From contig JADJBW010000011.1 in NCBI GenBank assembly GCA_016703525.1, positions 1 to 64,000 of the forward strand: DNA of 64,000 bases, given 5' to 3'. The stretch is from Actinomycetota bacterium (GTDB taxonomy: Bacteria; Actinomycetota; Acidimicrobiia; Acidimicrobiales; Microtrichaceae). Numbering within the stretch: position 1 is the first letter of the stretch; every line of letters starts with the position of its first letter. Below, piece after piece: positions 27,237-35,273 of the stretch. The notes under the pieces are model-generated. The model was not told where the DNA came from. It worked only from the letters and a program-made list of their open reading frames with translations, and ran no database searches. A program made the translations under genes and the position numbers.

Positions 27237-27656
27237 CTACTTCGGCTGCGCTCGCAGGTACACCCACCGGCGATCATCGGAGCCAAGTCGCACGAAGTCG
27301 CTGGTTTCGTGAAGTGCTCCGCCGTCGTACCGTGCAACGAACTCGACGACGCCCGTCTCGTCGTCGGCGCCGCCGAGTTCGGAGCGAATGATCGTGAGGC
27401 CTCGCCAGCGCGGGGACGCGTCGAGTTCGAGCCTGTTCGGGCGCGTGTCGGGGTGCCAGGTGCGGTGGAGGTAAGGAGCCAGTCGCTTGACATACGCGGT
27501 GTATCGCGACCGCATGAGGGCCCCGGCGGTCGGTGCGTTCGCAGTGCCGAGGTGATACGCGCGACAGCATCGGGAGTAGGCGACGCCGGACTCACACGGG
27601 CATGTGGCGGCTGTAGCCGGGCGTATGACGCCCCGGCCGGTCCCGGCGGAGCTCAT
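27237..27656 (-). CDS. YchJ/UPF0225-like protein with SEC-C-type zinc motif
   Basis: 139 residues. The N terminus has CPCESGVAYSRCC, a Cys-rich zinc motif of the SEC-C/YchJ type, followed by LMRSRYTAYV and TWHPDTRPNRL, and the RWVYLRAQPK-like end typical of YchJ. A widespread small protein of unknown function. ATG 27656 shares its A with the stop of the upstream PIN gene, so it is translationally coupled to the toxin-antitoxin pair. Confidence 0.82.
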   Translation of the reverse strand: MSSAGTGRGVIRPATAATCPCESGVAYSRCCRAYHLGTANAPTAGALMRSRYTAYVKRLAPYLHRTWHPDTRPNRLELDASPRWRGLTIIRSELGGADDETGVVEFVARYDGGALHETSDFVRLGSDDRRWVYLRAQPK

Positions 27657-28060
27657 CAGGGCTTCTCGACGGCGATGCGCGGATAGTCGGCGAGAAGTCG
27701 GCGCAGGTCGGCCGGGCCGGTGGTGAAGACCACGCCGGTGCCCACCTCGGCGGCGTGCGCGGCGACGATGGCGTCGATGCCTCCAGGTGCCCGTCCGGAC
27801 CCGGCCGGCTGTGCGTCGTAGCGAAGCCGCCCCGCGAGTCGAGCAGCCGACGGCGGGGTGTCCGCGGTGCCGATCCGCCGGATGGCTTGGTTCACCGGTG
27901 CGTCCGATGCTCGGCCGGTTGTCGCCTCGGCGAGCACGACGGTCGGAACGACCGGTACCCAGCCTTGCTCGACGAGGTCGCGGAGCAACCATCGGAACTC
28001 GCCGTTGGTCGCAGCTCGATCGACGACGCCGCTGTCGAGAACGACGACGGGATCGGTCAC
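27656..28060 (-). CDS. PIN-domain ribonuclease, VapC-like toxin
   Basis: 134 residues. PIN-domain acidic residues: Asp in VVVLDSGV, Glu in TVVLAEATTG, Asp in GGIDAIVAAHA and the final Asp in TTGPADLRRL. VapC toxins cleave RNA, often tRNA. GTG 28060 overlaps the antitoxin stop (GTGA), the usual vapBC arrangement. Confidence 0.78.
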   Translation of the reverse strand: MTDPVVVLDSGVVDRAATNGEFRWLLRDLVEQGWVPVVPTVVLAEATTGRASDAPVNQAIRRIGTADTPPSAARLAGRLRYDAQPAGSGRAPGGIDAIVAAHAAEVGTGVVFTTGPADLRRLLADYPRIAVEKP

Positions 28061-28309
28061 GACGCGAGGACCTGAGCGCGGATCTGATCGGCCCGCGTCC
28101 GGGCGCGGTGCTTCGTCGCCTCGGTGGTGGGATCCGTGGCCTCGAGTTCGTCGAGATATGCGAGCAAAGGCGTCCCGCCTCTCGTCGCGCTCAAGCTTCT
28201 CGGCGAGAGCGGTGTCGAGGTAGGACGAGAGGCCTCGCGGCCCGGCGGTACGCCGGGCCCGCTCGATGGCGTCGGCTTCGAGCGTCACGGAGATCTTCTG
28301 TGTGGCCAT
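28057..28309 (-). CDS. Ribbon-helix-helix antitoxin, VapB-like, with frameshift
   Basis: Begins MATQKISVTLEADAIERARR, a ribbon-helix-helix DNA-binding start, followed by LSSYLDTALAEKLERDERRDAF. In the start frame the sequence then loses sense and runs into the PIN frame. Skipping one base near 28165 gives AYLDELEATDPTTEATKH and a stop that overlaps the PIN GTG. The intact antitoxin would be about 83 residues. The break is probably a read indel; if real, the toxin would lack its partner. Confidence 0.65.
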
Positions 28310-28345
28310 GACCGCAACGGTAGCCCCGACAGCACCAAGAATCGC

Positions 28346-28663
28346 CTAGATATCGCCTATGCCGGATCGCCGATCGACCGGATCACTGATCGCCGCCGGC
28401 CGGAGCCGGCGGTGCCAGCCGATCACCGTCGCGGGTTTCACGATGAGGAACACCTCGCCGAGACGCCGGCGGTCGAACACTCCGGCGAGCATGGTGAGGA
28501 TCGTTCGGTCGGGCTCGGTGAACTGCGCTCGGTCGATCTGGCGTTGGAGCACGATGAGTTGATGACGCAACGCGAGGATCTGGGCGTCTCGCCGGTCGCC
28601 GGTGGCGAACACCCATCTGAGGCGCGCGATGACGGGTCTCGTGAGGGCGGGGAGCGGGTTCAT
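28346..28663 (-). pseudogene. N-terminal fragment of an integrase-core transposase
   Basis: 105 codons resembling the start of actinobacterial rve-type transposases: ALRHQLIVLQRQIDRAQF, LGEVFLIVKPATVIGWHRR. Full-length relatives have a catalytic core of about 200 more residues, absent here. The frame ends shortly after the WHRR motif. A truncated IS remnant between two toxin-antitoxin-like loci. Confidence 0.65.
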
Positions 28664-28787
28664 GGCTCTGCGACGGGTATCCGGCCAAGGTCCGAAATCC
28701 CCAGAATCGTCGGGCAGATGCGTCTACCGCCCCCTCACCCGCGGTCTCTGCGCTGGCGGGAATTCGTTACTCTCTACGCGAGGTGAC

Positions 28788-29309
28788 TCAACCGATCTGC
28801 TGGGCGATCCAGTTTGCGACGTGAGGATCGTGAGTCTCGAGCGGGTACGCGTCGGAGTAGGCCGCTGCGGCCTCATCGGGCGTCGCGAATCCCGACCGTG
28901 GCCACAGCACCCTGATGTCGGGCAGGTCGGACGCTCGGGCCGCGTGGACTTTCATCAGGAACACCTGGTCGACCGGGGCTCCGATCACCTCGAGCCGGTC
29001 GTCCGCCCAGATCACCTCACCGCGGTCCGGGTCGAAACCGTGAGGTACGAAGGGGGCGGCGCTGTCATTGATCCATCGTGGGGCCAGGTCGTGTCGGGCC
29101 GCGACCGTCTCGACTGCCGCGCGGAGGACATCATCGATGAGCGATGTGCTGTCGATGTCGCGGGTTGCTTCTCGGAGGCCGAGCCAGGCGAGTAGGGCAC
29201 CACCGACGATGACGAGCCGCTGGCGTGGCGCGTCACCGGGGAGCTCGCGCGCGACCTCCTGCACGTACGCGAGCAAGGTCTCGCCGTCGAGCGCCCGGTT
29301 GTCAGACAC
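28788..29309 (-). CDS. DUF6036-like nucleotidyltransferase
   Basis: 173 residues. Nucleotidyltransferase-fold signature VIVGGALLAWLGLREATRDI followed by DS (GG ... R.T.DID pattern), then VFLMKVHAAR and a C-terminal helix. It overlaps by 8 bases the upstream HTH gene. Pairs of an XRE-type regulator with this kind of nucleotidyltransferase behave as toxin-antitoxin or abortive-infection modules in other bacteria; the toxic role here is inferred. Confidence 0.7.
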   Translation of the reverse strand: MSDNRALDGETLLAYVQEVARELPGDAPRQRLVIVGGALLAWLGLREATRDIDSTSLIDDVLRAAVETVAARHDLAPRWINDSAAPFVPHGFDPDRGEVIWADDRLEVIGAPVDQVFLMKVHAARASDLPDIRVLWPRSGFATPDEAAAAYSDAYPLETHDPHVANWIAQQIG

Positions 29310-29883
29310 CGACCTTCGACTTCGATCGGAAGAGGCTCTCGGTGTCGATCATGACGCCACGACTCGCGAGCTGCGGCGGCACAGGCCGGTGCCGTCTGGT
29401 TGGGGGAGTGAAGGCGACGTCGAGCTCAGGAACTGTCTCGGTCCATGACGGACGAAGCAGGCCGGCATCGTCGGCGAGCTTCTCGGCGACTCCGGCGAGA
29501 AGCGTGTCGATGACGTGATGCCCCGCCGGTGGCGGTGGCACGTAGATGGCTTCGGGGACCAGTTCGGGGTGCAACGCGAGCCGGTCGAGGAGTGTTCGCC
29601 ATTGGGTCCAATGGAGTTCAGGGGAGCCTGTCGCCGAGCCAGCCGGGGACCACGCGGTCGCGAGCTCTGCGAGGAGCGGTCGTCGAGACGGGGTTGTGCG
29701 TATCGCAACCAGCTCGAATCCGCACGAGCGGAGGAGTCGCTGCATCGTCGAGAACGTCGGGTCTGTCGCATGAGCCTCGATTCGTGTGATCGTCGAGGCA
29801 GCGACACCGGCATCGCATGCCAGCGCCCGATAGGAGCGGCCTGAAGAACGCTTCGCGTTGTAGGTGAGAGCCGCAGCGTCCAT
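29302..29883 (-). CDS. XRE-family HTH regulator, likely antitoxin of adjacent nucleotidyltransferase
   Basis: 193 residues from ATG 29883. HTH at residues 1-60 (YRALACDAGVAASTITRIEAH), then a C-terminal domain of unknown fold that may bind its partner. ATG 29883 was preferred over the upstream open starts (29895, 29934) because a TATGCT -10 lies exactly 7 bases upstream, predicting a leaderless mRNA. The gene precedes and overlaps the nucleotidyltransferase. Confidence 0.7.
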   Translation of the reverse strand: MDAAALTYNAKRSSGRSYRALACDAGVAASTITRIEAHATDPTFSTMQRLLRSCGFELVAIRTTPSRRPLLAELATAWSPAGSATGSPELHWTQWRTLLDRLALHPELVPEAIYVPPPPAGHHVIDTLLAGVAEKLADDAGLLRPSWTETVPELDVAFTPPTRRHRPVPPQLASRGVMIDTESLFRSKSKVGV

Positions 29884-29890
29884 GAGTGTA

Positions 29891-29901
29891 AGCATATATG
29901 C
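29891..29901 (-). promoter_or_regulatory. -10 box embedded in palindrome GCATATATGC
   Basis: GCATATATGC (29892-29901) is a perfect 10-bp palindrome. On the minus strand it contains TATGCT (29896-29891), 7 bases before ATG 29883. This is a plausible operator through which the XRE protein represses its own leaderless transcript. No good -35 is visible. Confidence 0.5.
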
Positions 29902-29935
29902 ACACGGGCTGGCCGCGTCGCCGGTGAGGCTCATG

Positions 29936-30135
29936 GTGCGGATGCATTTGCGGCTCTTCGCCCCGATCCGTGGGTGGGTTCACGCGGCGGCTCGGCCGGG
30001 TAGGGGCGGGCAGAGGCCGCCTGTTGGACGCCACGCTGGATGAGCGCGTCTGTGTTGAGTCTGAGTTCGTGTCGCAGGTCCGGGTTGGAATCAGACCGCA
30101 TGGAGGGGGTTCTCCATCGAGCCTGAGGAGGGCCC
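29936..30135. other. Non-coding stretch upstream of transposase remnant
   Basis: About 200 bases with no gene-like frame. The sequence just before 30136 (AGGAGGGCCC before a GTG) looks like the leader of an IS orfA. Confidence 0.4.
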
Positions 30136-30300
30136 GTGAGTACCCAGCCTGGCAGGAAGAGGAAGCGGTTTCTGGCACCGCACGAGAAGTAGGAGATCTG
30201 GATGCAGCTCGTGCGTGGCGAGACGACGGTCGCGGACGCGGCCGATTGGGCTCGTGCGGACCGGTCGACCCCGGATTGGCAAACGGATTGGCAACTGGTC
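30136..30300 (+). pseudogene. Transposase orfA remnant with internal stop
   Basis: From GTG 30136 the frame reads KRFLAPHEK, TAG (30190-30192), then EIWMQLVRGETTVADAADWA. This matches the helix-turn-helix start of IS3-type orfA proteins (KYEIWLQLVRGE pattern), with the Tyr codon turned into a stop. It ends before the attachment site at 30349. A decayed insertion sequence end. Confidence 0.55.
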
Positions 30301-30307
30301 CCAGACG

Positions 30308-30339
30308 CGGATCAGGGCCTCCGAGGAGGCCCTGATCCG
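30308..30339 (-). terminator. Former chromosomal terminator of tRNA-Gly
   Basis: A 14-bp perfect stem (30308-30321 and 30326-30339, loop CGAG) flanks the displaced tRNA fragment on its 3' side. It mirrors the terminator after the intact tRNA at 35605 and is probably the original terminator before island insertion. Confidence 0.7.
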
Positions 30340-30348
30340 GGGTTTTCG

Positions 30349-30396
30349 TGGAGCGGACGACCGTATTCGAAACGGCGACCCTCACCTTGGCAAGGT
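30349..30396 (-). repeat. Island attachment site, displaced 3' end of tRNA-Gly
   Basis: 48 bases identical to 35634-35681, i.e. the 3' 48 nt of tRNA-Gly(GCC) including CCA, T-arm and anticodon stem 3' side. The 5' part of the tRNA is missing here. This is the outer att copy left after integrase-mediated insertion. Confidence 0.95.
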
Positions 30397-30466
30397 CGTT
30401 GACACGAACGGCTTCGACGCCGAGAACCCTTGTGGTACAACGATCTGCGACGTGTCCTCGCTCGCC

Positions 30467-30485
30467 GGGCACAATTCTGGGCACA
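30467..30485 (+). repeat. Putative integrase arm site, left
   Basis: GGGCACAATTCTGGGCACA, itself two GGGCACA words, lies 70 bp inside the left att. The same word pair, GGGCACAATTCGGGCACA, is at 35498-35515, 118 bp inside the right att, in the same orientation. Confidence 0.55.
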
Positions 30486-30550
30486 GAAGTGCCCTCGGCG
30501 GCCATCGGTAGCAGCGCATCACGCTGCGTCCCACGAGGTGGCAGCCAGTC

Positions 30551-31789
30551 ATGTCCAGTCGGTATCGAAAGAAGCCGCTCGCCCAGTTCGAGTCGGGCAC
30601 CCGGATCTATGCACCCAGCACCGGCGAGTCGAACTACCGGGTCGTGGCGACCGACCCGTCGACGGGAAAGCGGGTCTTCGCCAAGGTCGGGACCGAGGAG
30701 GCGGCGCGGGCGAAGGCCCGTGAGCTCGAGCGGTTGATCGCTCCAGGCCATCCCGGTGGTCGGGCCCCCGCGACGATGCGGCGCTCACCGTCGCCTCCTC
30801 GCCGAGCGGTACGTGGCCGACCACCTGTCGGGTCTCTCGCTTCGGTACCGCGAGAAGAGCAGTACCTGCTCCGCCGCTGGATCCTGCCGGCCCTCGGCGA
30901 TCTGCATCTGAGCCGGTGGGCGCCCGCGGACTCGATGGCGGTGCTTCGCGGCGGTGCGGAGGGCCGGCGGATCGGACGCCCTGGTCCAGGACGTCGGCTC
31001 CGCGATGGCCTGGTCACCCACGCCCGGCGGCTGCGATGGCTGACCGTGCAGAGCGACGACCCGATGTGGATGGTCAGCTATTCGAAACGGGCGTCGGTGC
31101 AGGGTAGCCGCGATCTACGTCCTCGGCTCGCTCCCCACACGCCGAGTGCGCGCCCTCTTGCCGCGTTCGAGGCTCAGGGTGAGCGGACGTGGGCGCTGGC
31201 CCTGCGACTGAAGCACCGCGCCGGGCTGCGGTGGGGTGAGCTGGTCGCGCTCCAGGCGGATGACATCGGGTTCGAGCCGCGAGTCGTTCACGTTCGTCGT
31301 GCCGTGGAGCAGGGCCAGCGGGGTGAACCGAGCAACAAGCTCCCCAAGAACGGGCGGGCGCGGACGTCGATCTTCCCGTAGAGCCTTGCCGGCGAGCTCG
31401 GCGAGCACGTCGAGCGGGTACGGAGTGTGGCCGGAGGCTCGGGGCTGCTGTTCCCAGGCCCTCGGGGAGGGATCATGCGCCGGTCGTCGTTCCAGCAGCT
31501 CTGGGTGAAGGCCGCCGACGCCGCCGGATGGCCGATGAACCGACAGCTACAGCGGAGCGCTGGCTACGGCGAGAAGGGGAAGGGTTGGCGGTGGACTGGG
31601 TCCGCGGAGTGGACGCCGCACGACCTGCGACACGTCGCTGCGTGCTGGATGCTGTTCGACCTCGCCTTGGACCCGGCAGTGGTGGCCCAGAAGCTCGGCC
31701 ACGCGGACCCATCGTTCACCGTGAAGCGCTACGTCGGGGTCCGGGGTGATCCCGACACCGCCGCGATGGTCGTCACCGAGGCCTGGTAG
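30551..31789 (+). pseudogene. Tyrosine recombinase/integrase, multiply disrupted
   Basis: The frame from ATG 30551 encodes an AP2-like arm-binding start (NYRVVATDPSTGKRVFAKVG) and, further on, a phage-integrase catalytic domain: LKHRAGLRWGELVAL (catalytic Arg), HDLRHVAACWMLF (HxLR), and KLGHADPSFTVKRYVGV (GH..., catalytic Tyr). The region 30760-30860 needs compensating frameshifts to read LLAERYVADHLSGLSLRYRE, another shift lies near 30960-31010, and TAG 31379-31381 interrupts the frame between the Arg and HxLR boxes. The stop cannot be explained by an indel. Probably inactive, so the island is likely immobile unless helped in trans. Confidence 0.82.
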
Positions 31790-31862
31790 CGGAGCCAAGA
31801 GGCCATAGCGCTGGCGGCGGGTACCGACCGTGGTGTGGTGATCGGTGGCGGTTGTGGGAGGG

Positions 31863-32360
31863 CTACCGGAACGGGTTCCAGCTGAAGGACACCTCATTGC
31901 GGATGAGCTCGGCCAGCACCGCATCGTGAGCGCGCAATGGCGCAAGCTTCTCGTGGAAGTCGGCGACGTTCATGCCGGCGTCGTCGGTGCTGGCTGGGGT
32001 GCGCCATGCTTCGTTCATGAGACCACCCGCGATCCGACGGTGGTCCTCGACGGCTACCACGTACTCGTCATAGAGGCTCGGAGCCTCGGCCCCAATCCAG
32101 ATCGAGGCTTCGGTCAACTCGCGCTGGACCTGCATGATCTCGGTCGAGATCCTCCGCCGTTCCGCCGCTTGGTCGTTCTCGCCCCGGCGACGGATCACGT
32201 AGGGGTACTCGCGGTAGGCGGCGAGTGCGCCCACGGCCTTGGCGAGCACTTCACGCTTGCGAAGTCGTCGCTCTGCCGCAGCCGTGAACGCGGGGCTGAG
32301 GAGAGCGACGACCACTGCGACAGCTCCAGCGATCAGAGCCGGGACGTACGCAGGGTTCAC
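31863..32360 (-). CDS. Single-pass membrane protein, candidate CBASS effector
   Basis: 165 residues, third gene of the CD-NTase operon; GTG 32360 overlaps the E2-like stop (GTGA). One N-terminal transmembrane helix (about residues 5-27, VPALIAGAVAVVVALLSPAF) is followed by a basic segment (ERRLRKREV). The rest is predicted mostly alpha-helical and cytosolic (AAERRRISTEIMQVQREL; ASLYDEYV-like region; FHEKLAPLRAHDAVLAELI). It has none of the effector domains I know from CBASS (patatin, NucC, Cap4, SAVED, TIR, 2TM/SLATT, Cap15 barrel). Position and membrane anchor make it the likely cyclic-nucleotide-gated effector. Confidence 0.72.
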   Translation of the reverse strand: MNPAYVPALIAGAVAVVVALLSPAFTAAAERRLRKREVLAKAVGALAAYREYPYVIRRRGENDQAAERRRISTEIMQVQRELTEASIWIGAEAPSLYDEYVVAVEDHRRIAGGLMNEAWRTPASTDDAGMNVADFHEKLAPLRAHDAVLAELIRNEVSFSWNPFR

Positions 32361-32624
32361 GCCGCGACCTTCGGGCTGTGCGGCGCTTCGGGGCCCAACC
32401 ACTCGCCAGTTTCCCGCCAATGTGCTTCGCGGTAGAGGTGTAGCGCGACATGGTCGATGAGGGCGCCCAGTCCGTCCCTGAACACCCACCGGTTCGTCTC
32501 GGGGTCGTCCGGATGCCACATGCACCGCCGCCGGAAGGGGGAGTCGACGTGCTCGAGCATTGAACTCGAACCGAGCCCGTTCGGTGTCGTTGCCGAACCA
32601 CGGCCCGTGGTAGCGCTTCTTCAT
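32357..32624 (-). CDS. Short E2-like (ubiquitin-conjugation-like) protein, CBASS accessory
   Basis: ATG 32624 overlaps the CD-NTase stop (ATGA). Removing one A of the AA at about 32561 joins MKKRYHGPWF... to a frame reading PFRRRCMWHPDDPETNRW, LYREAHWRETGEWLGPEAPH and a stop at 32357, giving 88 residues. The candidate catalytic Cys (about residue 34) followed by a Trp-rich region and the terminal W..TGEWLG.EAPH motif resemble the E2-like proteins of short type II CBASS loci, which conjugate CD-NTases to targets to boost their activity. It is much shorter than the usual ~150 residues, so the assignment rests on motif and position. Confidence 0.65.
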
Positions 32625-33597
32625 CCCCCGAACGACCGGGTGGTCTTGACCTGGCTCGCAGCGGCTGCGGTGATCCCGCTCGCCGTGTAGCGGACCCGTT
32701 CGTTGCCGCCTCGGAGGGAGGCGGAAACCGATGCCTTGGACTGCCGGTCTGCTGGCTCCAGGTAGTTCGGGAACGCGGCAGCGATGAGGTCCTGCACTTC
32801 GTCGTCGTCCTCCGACTCGATCGCCTTCGCCAAGGATGTGGCAAGGGAGTTCAGCCGGCTGACCACGATGTCCCGGTCGAGCAGCAGCTTGATCGGCGGC
32901 GACACCTCGGCGGGGTCTGGCGTGAGGCGCTTGGCCAGATCGGTAGCGCCGTGGTCGGCGATCGCATGGAGAGCTTCCGGCAGTCCCATCCCCGACTCGA
33001 CGGCAGCGAGTGCGAGCGCCTCGATGTTGAAGCTGCACAGCCCCGGGCGTCGGCTGCTTGTTCCAGGCCAACCGAATCGCTCGTGCCCGCGTCACCCGGA
33101 GCGACTTCGGCTCGGCGGTGAGCAGCTCGGTGTGTCGCTCGGGATGGGATGCATCCCACGCACCCGACCTGAGGTTGGGGATCCACAATCCGGCAGCATC
33201 CTTCCGAGTGAGACCGACGATGAGGTCGACACTCGGTCCGTCAGGGAACCTCACCTCGATCGCTCGCTTCGTCAGCCTCGTCGTAACGTTAGTCCTCGTC
33301 GTTGAGTTCGGCACGACCTGCTCGACCTGCTCGACCACCTCGCCGGGGCCGTCGTCGTTGCCGTCCGGTCCGAGCGCAGTCCAGACTCGCCTGTCGAGCA
33401 CGACTCCGCAGTCGGCGTCGGTGTCGTCGTTCGCGGTTCCGTGGGCGATCGATCCAGAGCGATATGTGCGGAGGGCTCCGTCGAAGGACCCTGCTGACGC
33501 CAAGACAGCCTCGCGGTTCTCACGTGCATGGCTCAGAGGAGTCGACGGGAGCGACGTCGTTCCGAATCTGGTCGAGCAGGTCGTCGATTTTCGACAT
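32621..33597 (-). CDS. CD-NTase-like cyclic-oligonucleotide synthase, two frameshifts
   Basis: Begins MSKIDDLLDQIRNDVAP at ATG 33597. One surplus C near 33552 and one surplus G in GGGG near 33043 must be skipped, giving 324 residues. The nucleotidyltransferase core is GSIAHGTANDDTDADCGVVL (Gly-Ser at about 48, Asp pair at about 60-62) with the third Asp in SVDLIVGL (about 122). This is the catalytic pattern of CD-NTases that make cyclic di- or trinucleotides on phage infection. A helical C-terminal half follows (PTPGLCSFNIEALALAAVE; KLLLDRDIVVSRLNSLA). The nucleotide product cannot be predicted. First gene of the minus-strand operon. Confidence 0.78.
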
Positions 33598-33772
33598 CAG
33601 GGGTCCTTCGGATGGTGATTTGGTTACAGGCGTGTCGTTTGCCTCGGTGCCAGTATGCAAGTGGGGTGTGACACCCGACCTGGGGGATTCCAAGGCACGG
33701 CACGTATGATTGCATTTGACGCAGATACGTCACTTGTGGCATTTATTACCCTCCCCGAGGAGAACGGACCCC
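33598..33772. promoter_or_regulatory. Divergent promoter region of the island, with inverted repeat
   Basis: AT-richer 175 bp between the CD-NTase and excisionase-like genes. TGACG-N6-CGTCA (33717-33732) is a perfect 5-bp-arm inverted repeat that includes TTGACG (33716-33721), a consensus-like -35 for the rightward gene. It could be the operator of the HTH protein encoded at 33773. Confidence 0.45.
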
Positions 33773-34216
33773 ATGCGAACCTCACCTGTGAACGTCGTCG
33801 ACCCCGCCGAACTCGCTGCCGACGAGCGTGAGCGCCTCCAGCACGTTGCCGAGGATGCGACGACCAGCGGCAAGATCGACCTCGAGTCGTTGCCTCCCGC
33901 GGTGCGAGAGCAGCTCCTGTTCGCGATCGATGCCTACGCTCGCGGCGAGTCCGTTGCTGCCGTCGCGACCGGCAAGCCGCTGACCTCCACCGAAGCAGCG
34001 AAGCTCCTCGGCGTGTCGCGCACCCATCTCACACGCCTCTGCGAAGAGGGCCGAATCGAGAGCTTCCCCGTCGGCAACGCCCTGCGCATCCCTGCCGAGG
34101 AAGTCATGCGCATCCTCACTGAACGTGGACGTGTGAAGACCCAGGCCCGCGAGGCCGTGGCAACGGCTGATGATCGTCGCCGCGCTCGCGCTGCCCGAGC
34201 CGCAGAGCTGCTGTAG
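33773..34216 (+). CDS. Excisionase-family (MerR-like HTH) DNA-binding protein
   Basis: 147 residues from ATG 33773 (GAGGAGAA upstream). The C-terminal half is an excisionase-type winged helix: LTSTEAAKLLGVSRTHLTRL, then EEGRIESFPVGNALRIPAEE. The N-terminal ~65 residues resemble the linker domain of excisionase-like antitoxins of PIN toxins (VREQLLFAIDAYARGE), but no PIN gene follows. It could be the island recombination directionality factor, a regulator of the divergent CBASS operon, or an orphan antitoxin. Confidence 0.7.
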   Translation: MRTSPVNVVDPAELAADERERLQHVAEDATTSGKIDLESLPPAVREQLLFAIDAYARGESVAAVATGKPLTSTEAAKLLGVSRTHLTRLCEEGRIESFPVGNALRIPAEEVMRILTERGRVKTQAREAVATADDRRRARAARAAELL

Positions 34217-34226
34217 TGGCGGTCGC

Positions 34227-35273
34227 TCAGGCGCCCTCTGGGTTCCTAAGCGACCGGAGCAGCGCGAGGCTCTCCTGACAGGTCGGGCACACGGAGAACC
34301 GCTCGTAGTCCCGATGAGCGACGATGCTCGCTCCGCACAGCGCGGTGATCTCGATCCCGGTCAGGTAGGCGAGCGTGACGATCGAGCCCTTCGCCAGGTG
34401 GCTGCAGTGCTCGGAGCCGTCGCTGGATGGGTTGACGGGCTGCCAGTCGTCTCCGTTGGTAAGGAGCTCGTCCAGTTCGGCGGAGGTGGCCATGTGGTCG
34501 ACCCACTCGGCGGTGACGTACGTGTACCAGGTGTGAGGGGAGTCGCTGTTGCGCGGCGGGAGGTAGTCCCACGCGTCGATGTCGACCCGGCCGGGCACCA
34601 TCGCGAGAACGTCCATGGGGAAGCGGTCTTGCTGATCGAACTCAGCGAACTCCCAGCTCATCTCGAGCACGGCGAGCCCTGCCTCGTCCGGCTCGATCCT
34701 CACGGACACCGCCGCACCAAAGACCTCGACCGTCGAGATCGCGCCCGGCACCCTGGCGGCCGACAGCACAGCGCCGACCACCTCGGCGTGCGCGGCACGC
34801 TCCGCCTCGCACTCCTTCTCGTACGCCGTCTCCAGCCGCTGCAACCGGTGGTCGTCGTCGGTGGGTGCGATCGGCGTTGCGTCGGCTGAGAACCGCTCGA
34901 TCTCTTTGTAGAAGTCGCCGGCGGTGTCGCTCTTCCGGCGCCCGGCGGCGAGGAGCCACCAGGTCCCGTCCTCGTCCTGCCAGAGGGCGGCCCGCCGATC
35001 CCCGGTCTTGACCTTGATGGCGAATCGGTCCGTGAGCGCCTCGATCCGTTCGCGGTGGGCGGCTTCGTCGGTGGAAAGCAGGTTCGCCTTCTCGATTACC
35101 GCGTGTTCAGCATCGAGGAGCGGGCACGGCAGCAGATATGTCGGGTCAGCGGCCATGTCTTCGACCACGGTGCGAAGCGCGATCCTCAGTTCGTCGGGCC
35201 CGACCTCCTGGGCCAGGTCCTCGCGGAGACATCGGAGCGTTGCCCGTACCACTCGGCCGTCTTGTGCTGGCAT
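34227..35273 (-). CDS. DUF3039-domain protein, island cargo
   Basis: 348 residues from ATG 35273 (in-frame starts continue to 35516, but those overlap the arm-site repeat and look non-coding). The last ~60 residues match DUF3039: CSHLAKGSIVTLAYLTGIEI, ALCG, then VCPTC, with Cys/His likely to bind zinc. The preceding ~280 residues are acidic, with a coiled segment (LQRLETAYEKECEAERAAH) and TWYTYVTAEWVDHMA. No known function. Its stop faces the excisionase-like gene 10 bases away. Confidence 0.62.
   Translation of the reverse strand: MPAQDGRVVRATLRCLREDLAQEVGPDELRIALRTVVEDMAADPTYLLPCPLLDAEHAVIEKANLLSTDEAAHRERIEALTDRFAIKVKTGDRRAALWQDEDGTWWLLAAGRRKSDTAGDFYKEIERFSADATPIAPTDDDHRLQRLETAYEKECEAERAAHAEVVGAVLSAARVPGAISTVEVFGAAVSVRIEPDEAGLAVLEMSWEFAEFDQQDRFPMDVLAMVPGRVDIDAWDYLPPRNSDSPHTWYTYVTAEWVDHMATSAELDELLTNGDDWQPVNPSSDGSEHCSHLAKGSIVTLAYLTGIEITALCGASIVAHRDYERFSVCPTCQESLALLRSLRNPEGA

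Noticed and set aside
28788..29309. CBASS-type cyclase
   Set aside because: The GG...DID pattern and XRE partner fit a DUF6036-type toxin-antitoxin nucleotidyltransferase, not the GS...DxD CD-NTase.
28346..30300. A complete insertion sequence between the two transposase remnants
   Set aside because: The two fragments are on opposite strands, from different parts of transposases, with unrelated genes between them and no terminal inverted repeats seen.
31863..33503. One 546-codon protein on the minus strand
   Set aside because: It is a chance read-through joining parts of the CD-NTase, E2-like and membrane genes in one frame; motif content and overlapping starts show three genes with indels.
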